Source: Mycobacterium cookii
Lineage (GTDB): Bacteria; Actinomycetota; Actinomycetes; Mycobacteriales; Mycobacteriaceae
DNA length: 64,000 nucleotides
Direction of reading: 5' to 3'
NCBI RefSeq assembly: GCF_010727945.1
Contig: NZ_AP022569.1
Location: forward strand, 4,278,001-4,342,000
Of the stretch, positions 56,541 to 64,000 are shown in pieces. Position 1 is the stretch's first letter. Every line of letters starts with the position of its first letter. The notes below the pieces were generated by a model. That model was not told the DNA's origin, did no database searches, and saw only the letters and a list, made by a program, of their open reading frames with translations. The position numbers were made by a program, and so were the translations under genes.

Positions 56541-57956
56541 TCACGCCACCACTCCGACGGCGGTCTCCAGCTCGACCAGTGCGCGCTCAGTCAACGGTAT
56601 GAGCGACTCGATGTCGGGCATCACATTGCGGCCGGAAACATAGCCGAACGTCACTCGGTCGGCATAGGAGCACATCGTCACATTCAACGCCTGCCCGCCG
56701 ATCGCCGTCGACACGGGGTAGATCTCCTCCAGATGTGCTCCGTTCCAATACAAGTCGGCCTGCGGGCCGGGAACATTGGAGATCGACAAGTTGTAGCCGC
56801 GGCGCAGCCGCGGCGCGAGCGGCACCATCGGCAACAGGACCGTGGACCCGATACTCGGCGCGACCAACAGCGTGGTCACGTTCGACCCGCGGCTGGCCAC
56901 CTGGCGCTTGGCCCACGTCATCGCACGGTGGATGCGGGCCAGCCGCTCGGCCGGATCAGCCGAGTCGGTGGCCAACGGGCACAACTCCAGACCGAACAAG
57001 TTGCCGTGCTGATCGTCGTCGTTGGTGTGCTCGCGGCTGCGTACCGTGATCGGGCAGATGGCCACCAGTGACTGATGGGGTAGCTCGTTGTGCGCGGTGA
57101 GCCACTCCCGCAGCACGCCCGCCACCACGGCGGTCACCACATCGTTGCCGGTGACTCCGGCCGCGTTCTGCACGGCCCGGATGCGCGACTTCGGCCAGCT
57201 GGTACCCGCGAAGGCGTGCTCGCGGCCGAGCCGGCCGTTGAACCTGGTGTAGGGGGCGCCGAAGGGCAGCAACGTATTTCGGCCCGCGAGGCCGGCGACC
57301 ACGGTCGATATTTCGCCGAGGGCGAGTTGGCGGACAAAGCCCAGGCCCGACGTGGTGGCGTTGACTGCAGAGCGCACGAGTCGGAACGGGTTGGGGATCG
57401 GTCCGCGTGAGGCCGCGGACCGCTCGGCGGGTTGGCCTGGCGCGATGGTGTAGAGCGGTGGCATCGACCGGCGATCGGGGTCGGTGGTCATCGCATCGGT
57501 GATCATCCGCAGGCCCGCGACGCCGTCGACCACGGTGTGGTGCACCTTGATGTACAGCGCGAATTGACCGTTTTCGAGACCGTCGATCAGATACGTAATC
57601 CACATCGGCCGCGACCGGTCGAGCCGTTCGCTGTGCAGCTCGCTGATCACCTTCGACAGCGCGTCGCGATCGGCGCCCGCAGGCAGCGTCCGGCGCCGGA
57701 TGTGGTTGTGCATGTCGACGTTGTCGTCGCTGCGCCACACCCACAGGCCCGCAGTGTCGACGCCGACGTGCGGGTACCGGCGAAATCGCGGATCAAGCTC
57801 GGCGGTGCTTGTCAGCGCATCGCGGTACAGCTCGTCGACGTAGCCTGGGCCCGCGTCGGCGGGAGGCGACAGGATCAGCAACGCGGCGACGTGCAGCGGG
57901 TCGGACAGCAGCTCCGCTGTCATCATCGCCACGTCCAACGGCTCCAGCAGGTCCAT
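56541..57956 (-). CDS. Wax ester synthase/diacylglycerol acyltransferase (WS/DGAT)
   Basis: A 471-residue acyltransferase that makes triacylglycerol or wax esters from acyl-CoA. The catalytic HHxxxDG motif appears as VHHTVVDGVAGLR near residue 140. The N terminus EPLDVAMMTAELLSDPLHVA and the late LSISNVPGPQADLYWNGAHL are conserved in mycobacterial Tgs proteins. No signal peptide or clear TM span. A 152-base gap downstream holds nothing recognisable. Confidence 0.9.
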   Translation of the reverse strand: MDLLEPLDVAMMTAELLSDPLHVAALLILSPPADAGPGYVDELYRDALTSTAELDPRFRRYPHVGVDTAGLWVWRSDDNVDMHNHIRRRTLPAGADRDALSKVISELHSERLDRSRPMWITYLIDGLENGQFALYIKVHHTVVDGVAGLRMITDAMTTDPDRRSMPPLYTIAPGQPAERSAASRGPIPNPFRLVRSAVNATTSGLGFVRQLALGEISTVVAGLAGRNTLLPFGAPYTRFNGRLGREHAFAGTSWPKSRIRAVQNAAGVTGNDVVTAVVAGVLREWLTAHNELPHQSLVAICPITVRSREHTNDDDQHGNLFGLELCPLATDSADPAERLARIHRAMTWAKRQVASRGSNVTTLLVAPSIGSTVLLPMVPLAPRLRRGYNLSISNVPGPQADLYWNGAHLEEIYPVSTAIGGQALNVTMCSYADRVTFGYVSGRNVMPDIESLIPLTERALVELETAVGVVA

Positions 57957-58108
57957 CGCTGCGACCCTGACCTCTCCAACGGGATGAGGTCACCGTAGCG
58001 CTGCCGCGCGGTGGTCCGGGGTGGAATTGGCGGCTGGGGGCGGTGCGAACCCGCGAAGGATGGGGCGGGTCGGTCTGTTGTCCCACTTGATGTCAAGCCG
58101 GACCGCCC

Positions 58109-58663
58109 CTACTCGCAGTTGTCGCACTTTCCAGTCATCGGAAGCACCGTGTAGCACGTCGGGCACAACTTCGGCGGCTCGTCGAGCTTGGCCTGTGCCT
58201 TCTTGTAGTCGTTTGCTGCTTTGGCCTTGGGGGTTAGTGTCGGAACCCCTCCACCCGCCGGAAGATAGGCGCCAAAGTGGCGGTAGCACTCAAGCCTCAT
58301 TTTCGCGGCGTGGTCATCCAACTGGTCGTATTCCATATCAACTACCTCGCCGCGAGCGAGCAGGACGTGTCGGTAGCCATCGCCAACTGTTCCGTCTTCT
58401 TTGACGCATAGGGAACTGAGAGGTGGAATCTCTTCCTTTACACAATGATCAACAACCCGGCCCAGCACACTTCCGATCCAGTTGGTCAGTAGACCGTCGT
58501 GTCTGATTTCCGACTGCTGCTGAACCGCTTCCGCCAACTGTTTGTACGTGACAAAACCGTTGTATTTCTTCGCCGTGTCCAGCAGGAGCGACACGGCCTG
58601 CGGTTCCCAAGCATCGAGCGCGTCGTTCATCGAGACGAAACTGCCGTCTTTGTCGTAAGGCAC
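58109..58663 (-). CDS. Zinc-ribbon protein of unknown function in defence island
   Basis: A 184-residue soluble protein I do not recognise. Residues about 15-60 look like a winged-helix element (AVSLLLDTAKKYNGFVTYKQ, LAEAVQQQSEIRHDG). The C terminus has CPTC and CDNCE, a zinc ribbon. Start is GTG 58663 or ATG 58630. It follows the NERD-helicase gene by 26 bases on the same strand. Base composition is lower in GC than the upstream core genes. Possibly a DNA-binding partner of the helicase; no function is claimed. Confidence 0.6.
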   Translation of the reverse strand: MPYDKDGSFVSMNDALDAWEPQAVSLLLDTAKKYNGFVTYKQLAEAVQQQSEIRHDGLLTNWIGSVLGRVVDHCVKEEIPPLSSLCVKEDGTVGDGYRHVLLARGEVVDMEYDQLDDHAAKMRLECYRHFGAYLPAGGGVPTLTPKAKAANDYKKAQAKLDEPPKLCPTCYTVLPMTGKCDNCE

Positions 58664-58689
58664 GTGTCAGCTCTTCCTGGATAGGGACG

Positions 58690-60359
58690 TCAGTGAACTT
58701 CGAACCCGGCCGCTTCCAGCCGTAGGCGGCGGGCCACATCGGGTCCGGCGACTTCGCGGATGAAGTTCAGGTCACCGCACACGACGAGTTGGTCACGGGC
58801 GCGCGAGAGGCCGACGTAGAGACGTTCGCGCGAGCGCTCGACTGCGGACTTCTCGTTGACGACGAGTACGACTGCGCGGCGCTCGAGTCCCTTGAAGCCG
58901 AGGACGTGGCCATAGAAAACCTGGTCGGCATCCCAGAAGCTGTCCCAGTAGGCGGCGCTGCCCGCTGCCTGCCGTTCCTTCTGCTCCGGGTGACGCGTGC
59001 CCGTCGTAAGCAGGGCAACGTCTTCCGGCCGCCATCCCTGCTCCAATAGCAGCCCGACCTCGTCGTCACCAGCGTTCATCGCCTCGTCTTGTCGACACTC
59101 GACGAACTTGACGGCGGGTCCATCGCCGCCGAGAAGGCGCATGGGTTGATCGACGAGCGGCTGGAACGCCGTCGCGATCTGGCGGGTGTTGCGGAGATTG
59201 TGATCGAGAATCAGTGGCACGAGTGGTACCGGTAGGGACCCGCGGCGGCTGAAAACGCGCTGGCCTTCGTCACTGAAGACATACAGGCCGCCCGTTTCGT
59301 CGTCTTTGAGGCTGCGAGAAGGGGATCCCACCATGCATCAGCGAAGTCCTGGGCTTCGTCGACGATGATCGAGTCGAAACGATAACCTGGTGCGAGTTGC
59401 GTTGCCAGGTCAGCCATTTGGAGCGGCAGGTCATGCTCCCAGAATTGGACCGTCTCGTCAGTGCGCAAGGACTCGTCGGGTCCTACAGGCGCTCCCCATT
59501 GCATGCCCAGCGCGTGATACCCACCGACGTACGCGGGCTTTTGCCGGCGCGGCCATTTGGTCGTGATCCGTTGCAGGTAGGAAGCGAGCCCATGGGAGTA
59601 GCAGACCAGAGCGACCCGCTGGCCGGCGGCGGACAGTCGACGAGCCTGTTCCACGGCGAGAAAGGTCTTGCCGCTCCCCGCCCCGCCGCGGATCTCAACG
59701 CGATTCAGCAATTTGATCGCGCCGAGGATGACGGCTTGATGCTCGGTCAGGGCGTCAGCGGCGTCCTCGCTAGCGAGTGCGCGGGCGACAACATCACGTT
59801 GCGGCAACCCTCTGCCGCTTAATGCTATCGAGAGCTGCTCGATGCCTCGCCTGGTCAGCAGCGGGCGGTCGAGCTCGTGTCGCAGCAATACGCTCTTCAG
59901 GTTCACGACGAGTTTCGAAAGGTCTTCGCGGTCAATCACTTTCCAGCGTGGGCACTCGGGCAGGGCGAATTCGTCGTCGATCTTTGCATTGGGGAAGACC
60001 ACGACGTGGTCCCAACGCAGACGGCCCTGGGTCCAGCGATCGTCGTCTTCGACGAAGGTGCGCAGCGCGTAGCAGGCTTCGCGGGCCTGGCGAACCGGAT
60101 TGATCTCGTGGTCTTGCCCGTGGCGCCTTTGCCACCACGAAGTGCCGTCGTGCCAGACCTCGCCACCTTTGACCTCGAGGCACACGATGCCGGCACTTTC
60201 GATCGCTACGACGAAATCGACCTCGTGGTCCTTGAGGTGGTCCGTCACGCGCTGGCCCGGGATTACCACGTCGTGCGGTTGGAGCTGGTCCCGCAGACTT
60301 TGGTACACCTTGCGCTCGGTGTCATTGGCGAGGCGGGGCGCTTCGTCGGTCGACGTCAC
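58690..60359 (-). pseudogene. NERD-domain UvrD-type helicase, split by a frameshift
   Basis: Two overlapping frames together encode one protein of about 556 residues. Frame 1 (60359 to 59211) has an N-terminal NERD nuclease-like domain (VDFVVAIESAGIVCLEVKGG), Walker A RGGAGSGKTFLAVEQ and Walker B SIIVDEAQDFADAWWDP. Frame 2 (to 58690) resumes with LKDDETGGLYVFSDEGQRVF and includes HVLGFKGLERRAVVLV and RLYVGLSRARDQLVV. The switch is near 59315-59322 and needs a -1 shift; no slippery heptamer is seen. It is a mutation, a sequencing error or recoding. Start GTG 60359. Such helicases occur in defence islands. Confidence 0.82.
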
Positions 60360-60837
60360 GATCGCGGCCCCGGTAGAGCGTGGCTAGGCTGCGATTTGGA
60401 ACTTTCTGGCGTTATGGCTACCCCCACCACTCGATTGAACATCATTCAAGGGACTTGCAGCTAGATAAGGCTGGCACAAGGTGTTGAGCCTCGATGTTTG
60501 CGCACCAGCGGGTCATCGGGAACCCGCTACGCGCGCACGGTGAGCAGTTAAGACGGCTAGTCGCCGCTCAGGCGTGACCAACAGCCTGCGCGTGAACGGA
60601 TGGACCGCCAAGACATCCTTGCCTGCTCGTCAGAACACTCACGGGGTTGGGGCGAGGTACGCGGTCCAATGCGCACGTCTTGGGAGAGAGATCGCTGACC
60701 GCAAGGTTTGCTGCATATGGAGTTGCGAAAAGACAACCCATTCAAGTCGAAGGCACGTTGCACAGAGTCCGTGCTCGGAGCGGAATAGTCGCTCGATTCG
60801 CAAAGCGATCAGTTCTCCTTGCGATGCATGAAAAACT
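60360..60837. other. 478-base gap without a supported gene
   Basis: No convincing gene. The tract separates the divergent helicase and HNH genes and must hold both promoters. It is less GC-rich than the core genome. A 27-codon frame at 60494-60577 and several short frames are present but lack Shine-Dalgarno support. It could also be eroded sequence from an insertion. Confidence 0.4.
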
Positions 60838-61728
60838 GTGGGAGTGGATAGTGCGGCCGAACTTCATTTACGCGAACTCATCTTCAGCCAGCTAGCCGAG
60901 CTCGTTTCGGAATATGGCGTTGTCACGCGAAAGCAGCTGGACGCTCTGCAAGTCGGTGGCGAAACCCGTCGCATCATCGACCGCAGTAAAGGCATCTGGA
61001 ATCCCAGGGACCTTCTCGCCACGTTGTCAGTCGTTTCAAGCCCAGACGGCGGATACTCCGACGCCCACGTCGGCGAATCGCTGTTCGCGTATGACTACCA
61101 AAGGGACACGACGGCTGGCGACAACGTGAAGATGCGCAGGGCATTAGAACTGAGACTGCCGATCATCTTGCTTCGCAAGATCAAAGACGGCGTCTACGTT
61201 CCTATCTTTCCTGCTTACGTCATCGCTGACGACGCCGCTAACCACCGCTTCATGATTGCGTTGGACGCGAGCCTCCAGTCAGTAGCTGATCCACTTCATC
61301 TGGAGCCGATCGAGCGCGTCTACGCAGAGCGGGTTATGAAGCAACGCCTGCACCAGCCCGAGTTTCGAGGTCGGGTGATGTATGCCTACGAACAACGCTG
61401 CACCGTATGCACTTTGAAGCATGGCAAGCTTTTGGATGCCGCTCACATCATAGGAGATGCTGAGGTCCATGGCGTTCCTTCAGTCGATAACGGCCTCAGT
61501 CTCTGCAAGATTCACCACGCGGCATACGATGCGAATCTTCTTGGCATCTCACCAGATTATGTCGTGCGTATCAACGGCGAGCTGATGGAGGAGACTGACG
61601 GGCCGATGCTTCTGCACGGACTGCAAGAGATGGACGGACGCGGGCTTACGCTACCCAAGCGGCGAGCAGACAGGCCCTCGAAAGACCGCCTTGCCGAGCG
61701 GTTCGAAATGTTCAAGAACGTGAGTTAA
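60838..61728 (+). CDS. HNH endonuclease
   Basis: A 296-residue protein. The first 60 residues resemble a winged-helix element (LISQ-like AELVSEYGVVTRKQLDALQV). The C-terminal nuclease has Cys pair RCTVCTLKHGKLLDAAHIIG and NGLSLCKIHHAAYDANLLGI, the HNH metal and catalytic core with a zinc-binding Cys frame. This form is common in type II restriction enzymes. Start GTG 60838. It converges on the vsr gene with a 4-base overlap and so probably belongs with the methyltransferase. Confidence 0.83.
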   Translation: MGVDSAAELHLRELIFSQLAELVSEYGVVTRKQLDALQVGGETRRIIDRSKGIWNPRDLLATLSVVSSPDGGYSDAHVGESLFAYDYQRDTTAGDNVKMRRALELRLPIILLRKIKDGVYVPIFPAYVIADDAANHRFMIALDASLQSVADPLHLEPIERVYAERVMKQRLHQPEFRGRVMYAYEQRCTVCTLKHGKLLDAAHIIGDAEVHGVPSVDNGLSLCKIHHAAYDANLLGISPDYVVRINGELMEETDGPMLLHGLQEMDGRGLTLPKRRADRPSKDRLAERFEMFKNVS

Positions 61729-62153
61729 CCGGCTTGCGTCTGCTCGAGCGCCCGTCGGACTTGGGCAACGGCCTCGTCCACCGTTTCGTGTTCCCAGATT
61801 CGAACTACTGTCCAGCCAAGATCGCTCAGCGCGACACTATTTCGCGCATCTCTCTTGACGTTTGCGTCGAGTTTCTCACGCCACCAATCAGCGTTGTTCT
61901 TGGGTGATGTTGCGTGCAGAGGGCAGCCGTGCCAGAAACAGCCGTCGACGAACACAATTACTTTCCGCTTAGTGAACACGAGATCGCCTCGACAGCGCAG
62001 TGACTTTTCGGGGCGGTAGTCGACCCGGTAGCGATAACCCATGCGATGCAGAGCCTTACGTGTTCTGAGCTCGAGCTCGGTGTCCCGTCGGAGCTGCGAC
62101 TGCATCCGCCGACGGATTGAGTCATCCAGAGGTTCAGGCTTTTCGGAAGGCAT
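61725..62153 (-). CDS. vsr: Very short patch repair endonuclease Vsr
   Basis: A 142-residue Vsr endonuclease, which nicks beside T:G mismatches formed when 5-methylcytosine deaminates. The catalytic Asp is in CRGDLVFTKRKVIVFVDG and the zinc/DNA motif is GCFWHGCPLHATSPKNN; TVVRIWEHE closes the domain. It overlaps the 3' end of the methyltransferase by 20 bases, so both are translated from one message. Presence of Vsr supports that the neighbour makes 5mC. Confidence 0.93.
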   Translation of the reverse strand: MPSEKPEPLDDSIRRRMQSQLRRDTELELRTRKALHRMGYRYRVDYRPEKSLRCRGDLVFTKRKVIVFVDGCFWHGCPLHATSPKNNADWWREKLDANVKRDARNSVALSDLGWTVVRIWEHETVDEAVAQVRRALEQTQAG

Positions 62154-63303
62154 CTATATGAGCATCGAGCGCTTGGATGAATCCGGCACGGCTTTGCAGC
62201 CTGCTCGCCTTCAAGCGTGTTGCGAATCCTGTTGTTGCGCCAATACTCAACGGAACCGCCCCGTACTTATCCATGACCGCCGCCAGCGACGCCCTAGGCG
62301 CGATCTTCAGGGGGCGCTCGCTGAGTGTCCAGGCTTCGCGCACTCCTCTCACATTTGCTGCCGCCTTTGGCCAGCTCTTGCGGTCGTCGAAGGACCTTCG
62401 CTCAACGTCTACTGACTTGCCCGGATCGACCAATCTGCTGCCGATCCACTCTGCGACAGGAACGGTCACGGCGTTGCCAACGAGCTTCCATCGCTCGCCT
62501 TCGCGATTTACCGCATCGGTCCACCCGGACGGAAACCCTTGCAACCGCTCACCGGCAGCGATCGAGGGTTTCACGATCGCATCACCAACGCTGCGCTCGT
62601 GAAGCCATACGCCTGGGGGAGAAGCGATTCCGAGCTTCGATCCGCCCTTGAGCGTCGGGGTGACGCCTTCGCCCCATCCGAGTCCTCTGTTGCCTTCGGT
62701 CCAATAGAAGCCGTACGCGCGGTGGATTGGGCGAACTGGAGCTAGCGTGGCGTTATCCGCAAACAAGACGGTTCGAGGGTCCTCAGTGCGTGAAGCGACA
62801 AGGTATGTGCGGCGACGTCGCTGTCTCACTCCAAAGTACTGAGAATCCACCGTTCGGTATGCCCAGTTCCATCGGTGGTCCTCAAGCCATCGAACGATGA
62901 AACGGATTGCCGCTCCCTGGTGTAACGCGAGGAGGTTGGGCACGTTCTCGAGCACGAGCCAGCTCGGTCCGCGCTTGGTGGCGAGTCGGAAAACCTCGCG
63001 GATCAAACCTGACTCAGCCCCATCGATCCCAGCCGTGCGCCCGACCTGACTGAGATCAGTACACGGGAATCCGGCAGTGACGACGTCGCATCTGGGTAGC
63101 GCGGGCAAGTCCCGAATGTCTCCTAGAATGTCTGAGTCAAAACGCCGCTGAAGCACCCGGGCCGCGGGTTCCCAGTTCTCACACATCACATCCGTGGTGA
63201 TTCCAGACTGCGCCAACCCCGCCTCGAAGCCGCCGATGCCTGAGAACAATCCGACCGCGCGCATACAAGAATCCTCGAGCATTTCCGTCGAAACTTCAAT
63301 CAC
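62134..63303 (-). CDS. DNA (cytosine-5) methyltransferase
   Basis: A 389-residue C5 methyltransferase. Motif I is VGLFSGIGGFEAGLAQSG, motif IV VTAGFPCTDLSQVG with the catalytic Cys, motif VI LVLENVPNLL, motif VIII SQYFGVRQRRRRTYLVAS, and the C-terminal ERWKLVGNAVTVPVAEW. The start is placed at GTG 63303 because it overlaps the upstream stop in GTGA; ATG 63282 and ATG 63264 are alternatives. If the neighbour is DrmC, this is the DrmMII-type subunit that marks self DNA. Confidence 0.92.
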   Translation of the reverse strand: MIEVSTEMLEDSCMRAVGLFSGIGGFEAGLAQSGITTDVMCENWEPAARVLQRRFDSDILGDIRDLPALPRCDVVTAGFPCTDLSQVGRTAGIDGAESGLIREVFRLATKRGPSWLVLENVPNLLALHQGAAIRFIVRWLEDHRWNWAYRTVDSQYFGVRQRRRRTYLVASRTEDPRTVLFADNATLAPVRPIHRAYGFYWTEGNRGLGWGEGVTPTLKGGSKLGIASPPGVWLHERSVGDAIVKPSIAAGERLQGFPSGWTDAVNREGERWKLVGNAVTVPVAEWIGSRLVDPGKSVDVERRSFDDRKSWPKAAANVRGVREAWTLSERPLKIAPRASLAAVMDKYGAVPLSIGATTGFATRLKASRLQSRAGFIQALDAHIDAFRKA

Positions 63304-64000
63304 GTCTTGAAGTCGATCAAAATGCCATGCGCGTGAAGGTTTTCGAGATGCTCGCGGATACCCGTGGCGATAAGCGCATCCTGACTGAACATGCCGCACT
63401 CAAGGCTCCGCATCGCCGCCGCAGTCGAGAAGTTTGCACTAGTGACAAACGAGCACCTGTCGTCTACTGCGATCAGCTTGGAGTGCTGAATCGCCCACTG
63501 GCCACCTGCGGGCTCGGCCAACGTCCAAATACGCGCGCCGTCGAGCCTCTGCGCAATCAGCGCGGCGGCATCGGCTCTCTCCTTGACATCAACGACGACA
63601 GTCACGGTGACGCCTCGGTCTAGAGCGTTGCGGAGGGCAGCCAGGTGCGGCGAATCCTTACCTGCCGAATACGTTGCAGCGTGTATGTGCGTGGTTGCAT
63701 CGTTGATCATGTCGAGAGCGGCGAGCGTTGTGTGGCCGGTCGATCCCGGGATAGAGGGCGAAGTCCACACAACTACTGGACGATGAACCTTTGGGACCGC
63801 GGCGATACCGTCGAGTACTGCCGCGACTAGTGCTGCATCGGTGTCGCGAGAGATCAACTGCTTCAGCAATCGTTCGACTTCGGAACGATGGGCGGGGTAA
63901 GCACGTTTGGCCGCAACGTGTGGCATTTTGACCTGACGCAGAGCGGCAGCGATCGACTTGGCTTCTTCGGCGCTGAGGAGCTCACCAAGCCGTGCGATCT
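63300..64000 (-). CDS. Phospholipase D-like protein resembling DrmC (5' end beyond window)
   Basis: The frame is open through the right edge (upstream residues include ARLGELLSAEEAKSIAAAL), so the N terminus is missing. The single PLD active site is the HxK-x4-D segment in WAIQHSKLIAVDDRCSFVTS followed by ANFSTAAAMRSLECGMF. Before it are VVVWTSPSIPGSTGHTTL and ALRNALDRGVTVTVVVDV, the layout of DrmC of DISARM. It is coupled to the methyltransferase by a 4-base overlap. A PLD-type restriction nuclease is the alternative. Confidence 0.75.
   Translation of the reverse strand, partial: IARLGELLSAEEAKSIAAALRQVKMPHVAAKRAYPAHRSEVERLLKQLISRDTDAALVAAVLDGIAAVPKVHRPVVVWTSPSIPGSTGHTTLAALDMINDATTHIHAATYSAGKDSPHLAALRNALDRGVTVTVVVDVKERADAAALIAQRLDGARIWTLAEPAGGQWAIQHSKLIAVDDRCSFVTSANFSTAAAMRSLECGMFSQDALIATGIREHLENLHAHGILIDFKT

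Noticed and set aside
60494..60577. 27-codon frame starting MFAHQRVIGNPLRAHG in the defence-island gap
   Set aside because: Protein-like composition but no Shine-Dalgarno and no recognisable family.
1..64000. CRISPR arrays, insertion sequences or integrases
   Set aside because: No regularly spaced repeats, transposase or integrase proteins were seen, even around the defence island.

Overview
The window is GC-rich actinobacterial DNA, almost certainly from a mycobacterium. The main evidence is gene order. From left to right it follows the Mycobacterium tuberculosis Rv0551c-Rv0566c block: fadD8, an amidohydrolase, menC, bpoC, menD, a membrane protein, mgtA, menG, menJ (geranylgeranyl reductase family), grcC1, htpX, gpdA1, a Baeyer-Villiger monooxygenase and yajQ. 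Mycobacterial family traits support this: TIGR00027 methyltransferases, a WS/DGAT acyltransferase, a deazaflavin-dependent nitroreductase, a hemophore-like protein and many GTG starts. All product names come from reading the translated sequence; no database search was run.

Region 1 (1-15,230): menaquinone and isoprenoid genes (menC, bpoC, menD, menG, menJ, grcC1), the glycolipid mannosyltransferase mgtA and the membrane protease htpX. Compared with M. tuberculosis, two DJ-1/PfpI proteins and an alpha/beta hydrolase lie between menC and bpoC, a DsbA-like secreted thioredoxin lies before mgtA, and an SDR lies before menG. Region 2 (15,300-25,800): a solo HicB-like protein, gpsA, a membrane-anchored trypsin-like protease with a C-terminal zinc ribbon, a BVMO, a RES-Xre toxin-antitoxin pair, yajQ, tRNA-Tyr with a strong shared hairpin terminator, then a minus-strand cluster of an M20 amidohydrolase, an unknown protein, a histidine kinase, a receiver-only regulator and a LuxR response regulator.

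Region 3 (26,000-43,600): small secreted and membrane proteins, a large PLP-dependent Orn/Lys/Arg decarboxylase, an MBL-fold hydrolase, a K+ channel coupled to an alpha/beta hydrolase, an FUSC-type transporter, galTK, a zinc metallopeptidase translationally coupled to glutaminase, a methyltransferase, a phage-tail-collar protein and an NDH-2-like oxidoreductase. Region 4 (43,600-58,000): a very large flippase-like membrane protein with a degenerate kinase-like middle, an RhlE-type helicase with a long leader, a methyltransferase, a DUF1254-type lipoprotein, VapBC with a near-perfect palindrome at its promoter, a transmembrane Ser/Thr kinase, a GH92 mannosidase, a hemophore-like protein, an SDR and a WS/DGAT enzyme.

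Region 5 (58,100-64,000) is a defence island with visibly lower GC and different codon use: a zinc-ribbon protein, a frameshifted NERD-helicase, an HNH endonuclease, a Vsr endonuclease, a C5-cytosine methyltransferase and, running off the right edge, a phospholipase-D-like protein resembling DrmC. The DrmC-like protein next to a 5mC methyltransferase suggests the end of a DISARM-type anti-phage system whose helicase genes would lie beyond the window. This is the most promising place for an unusual system.
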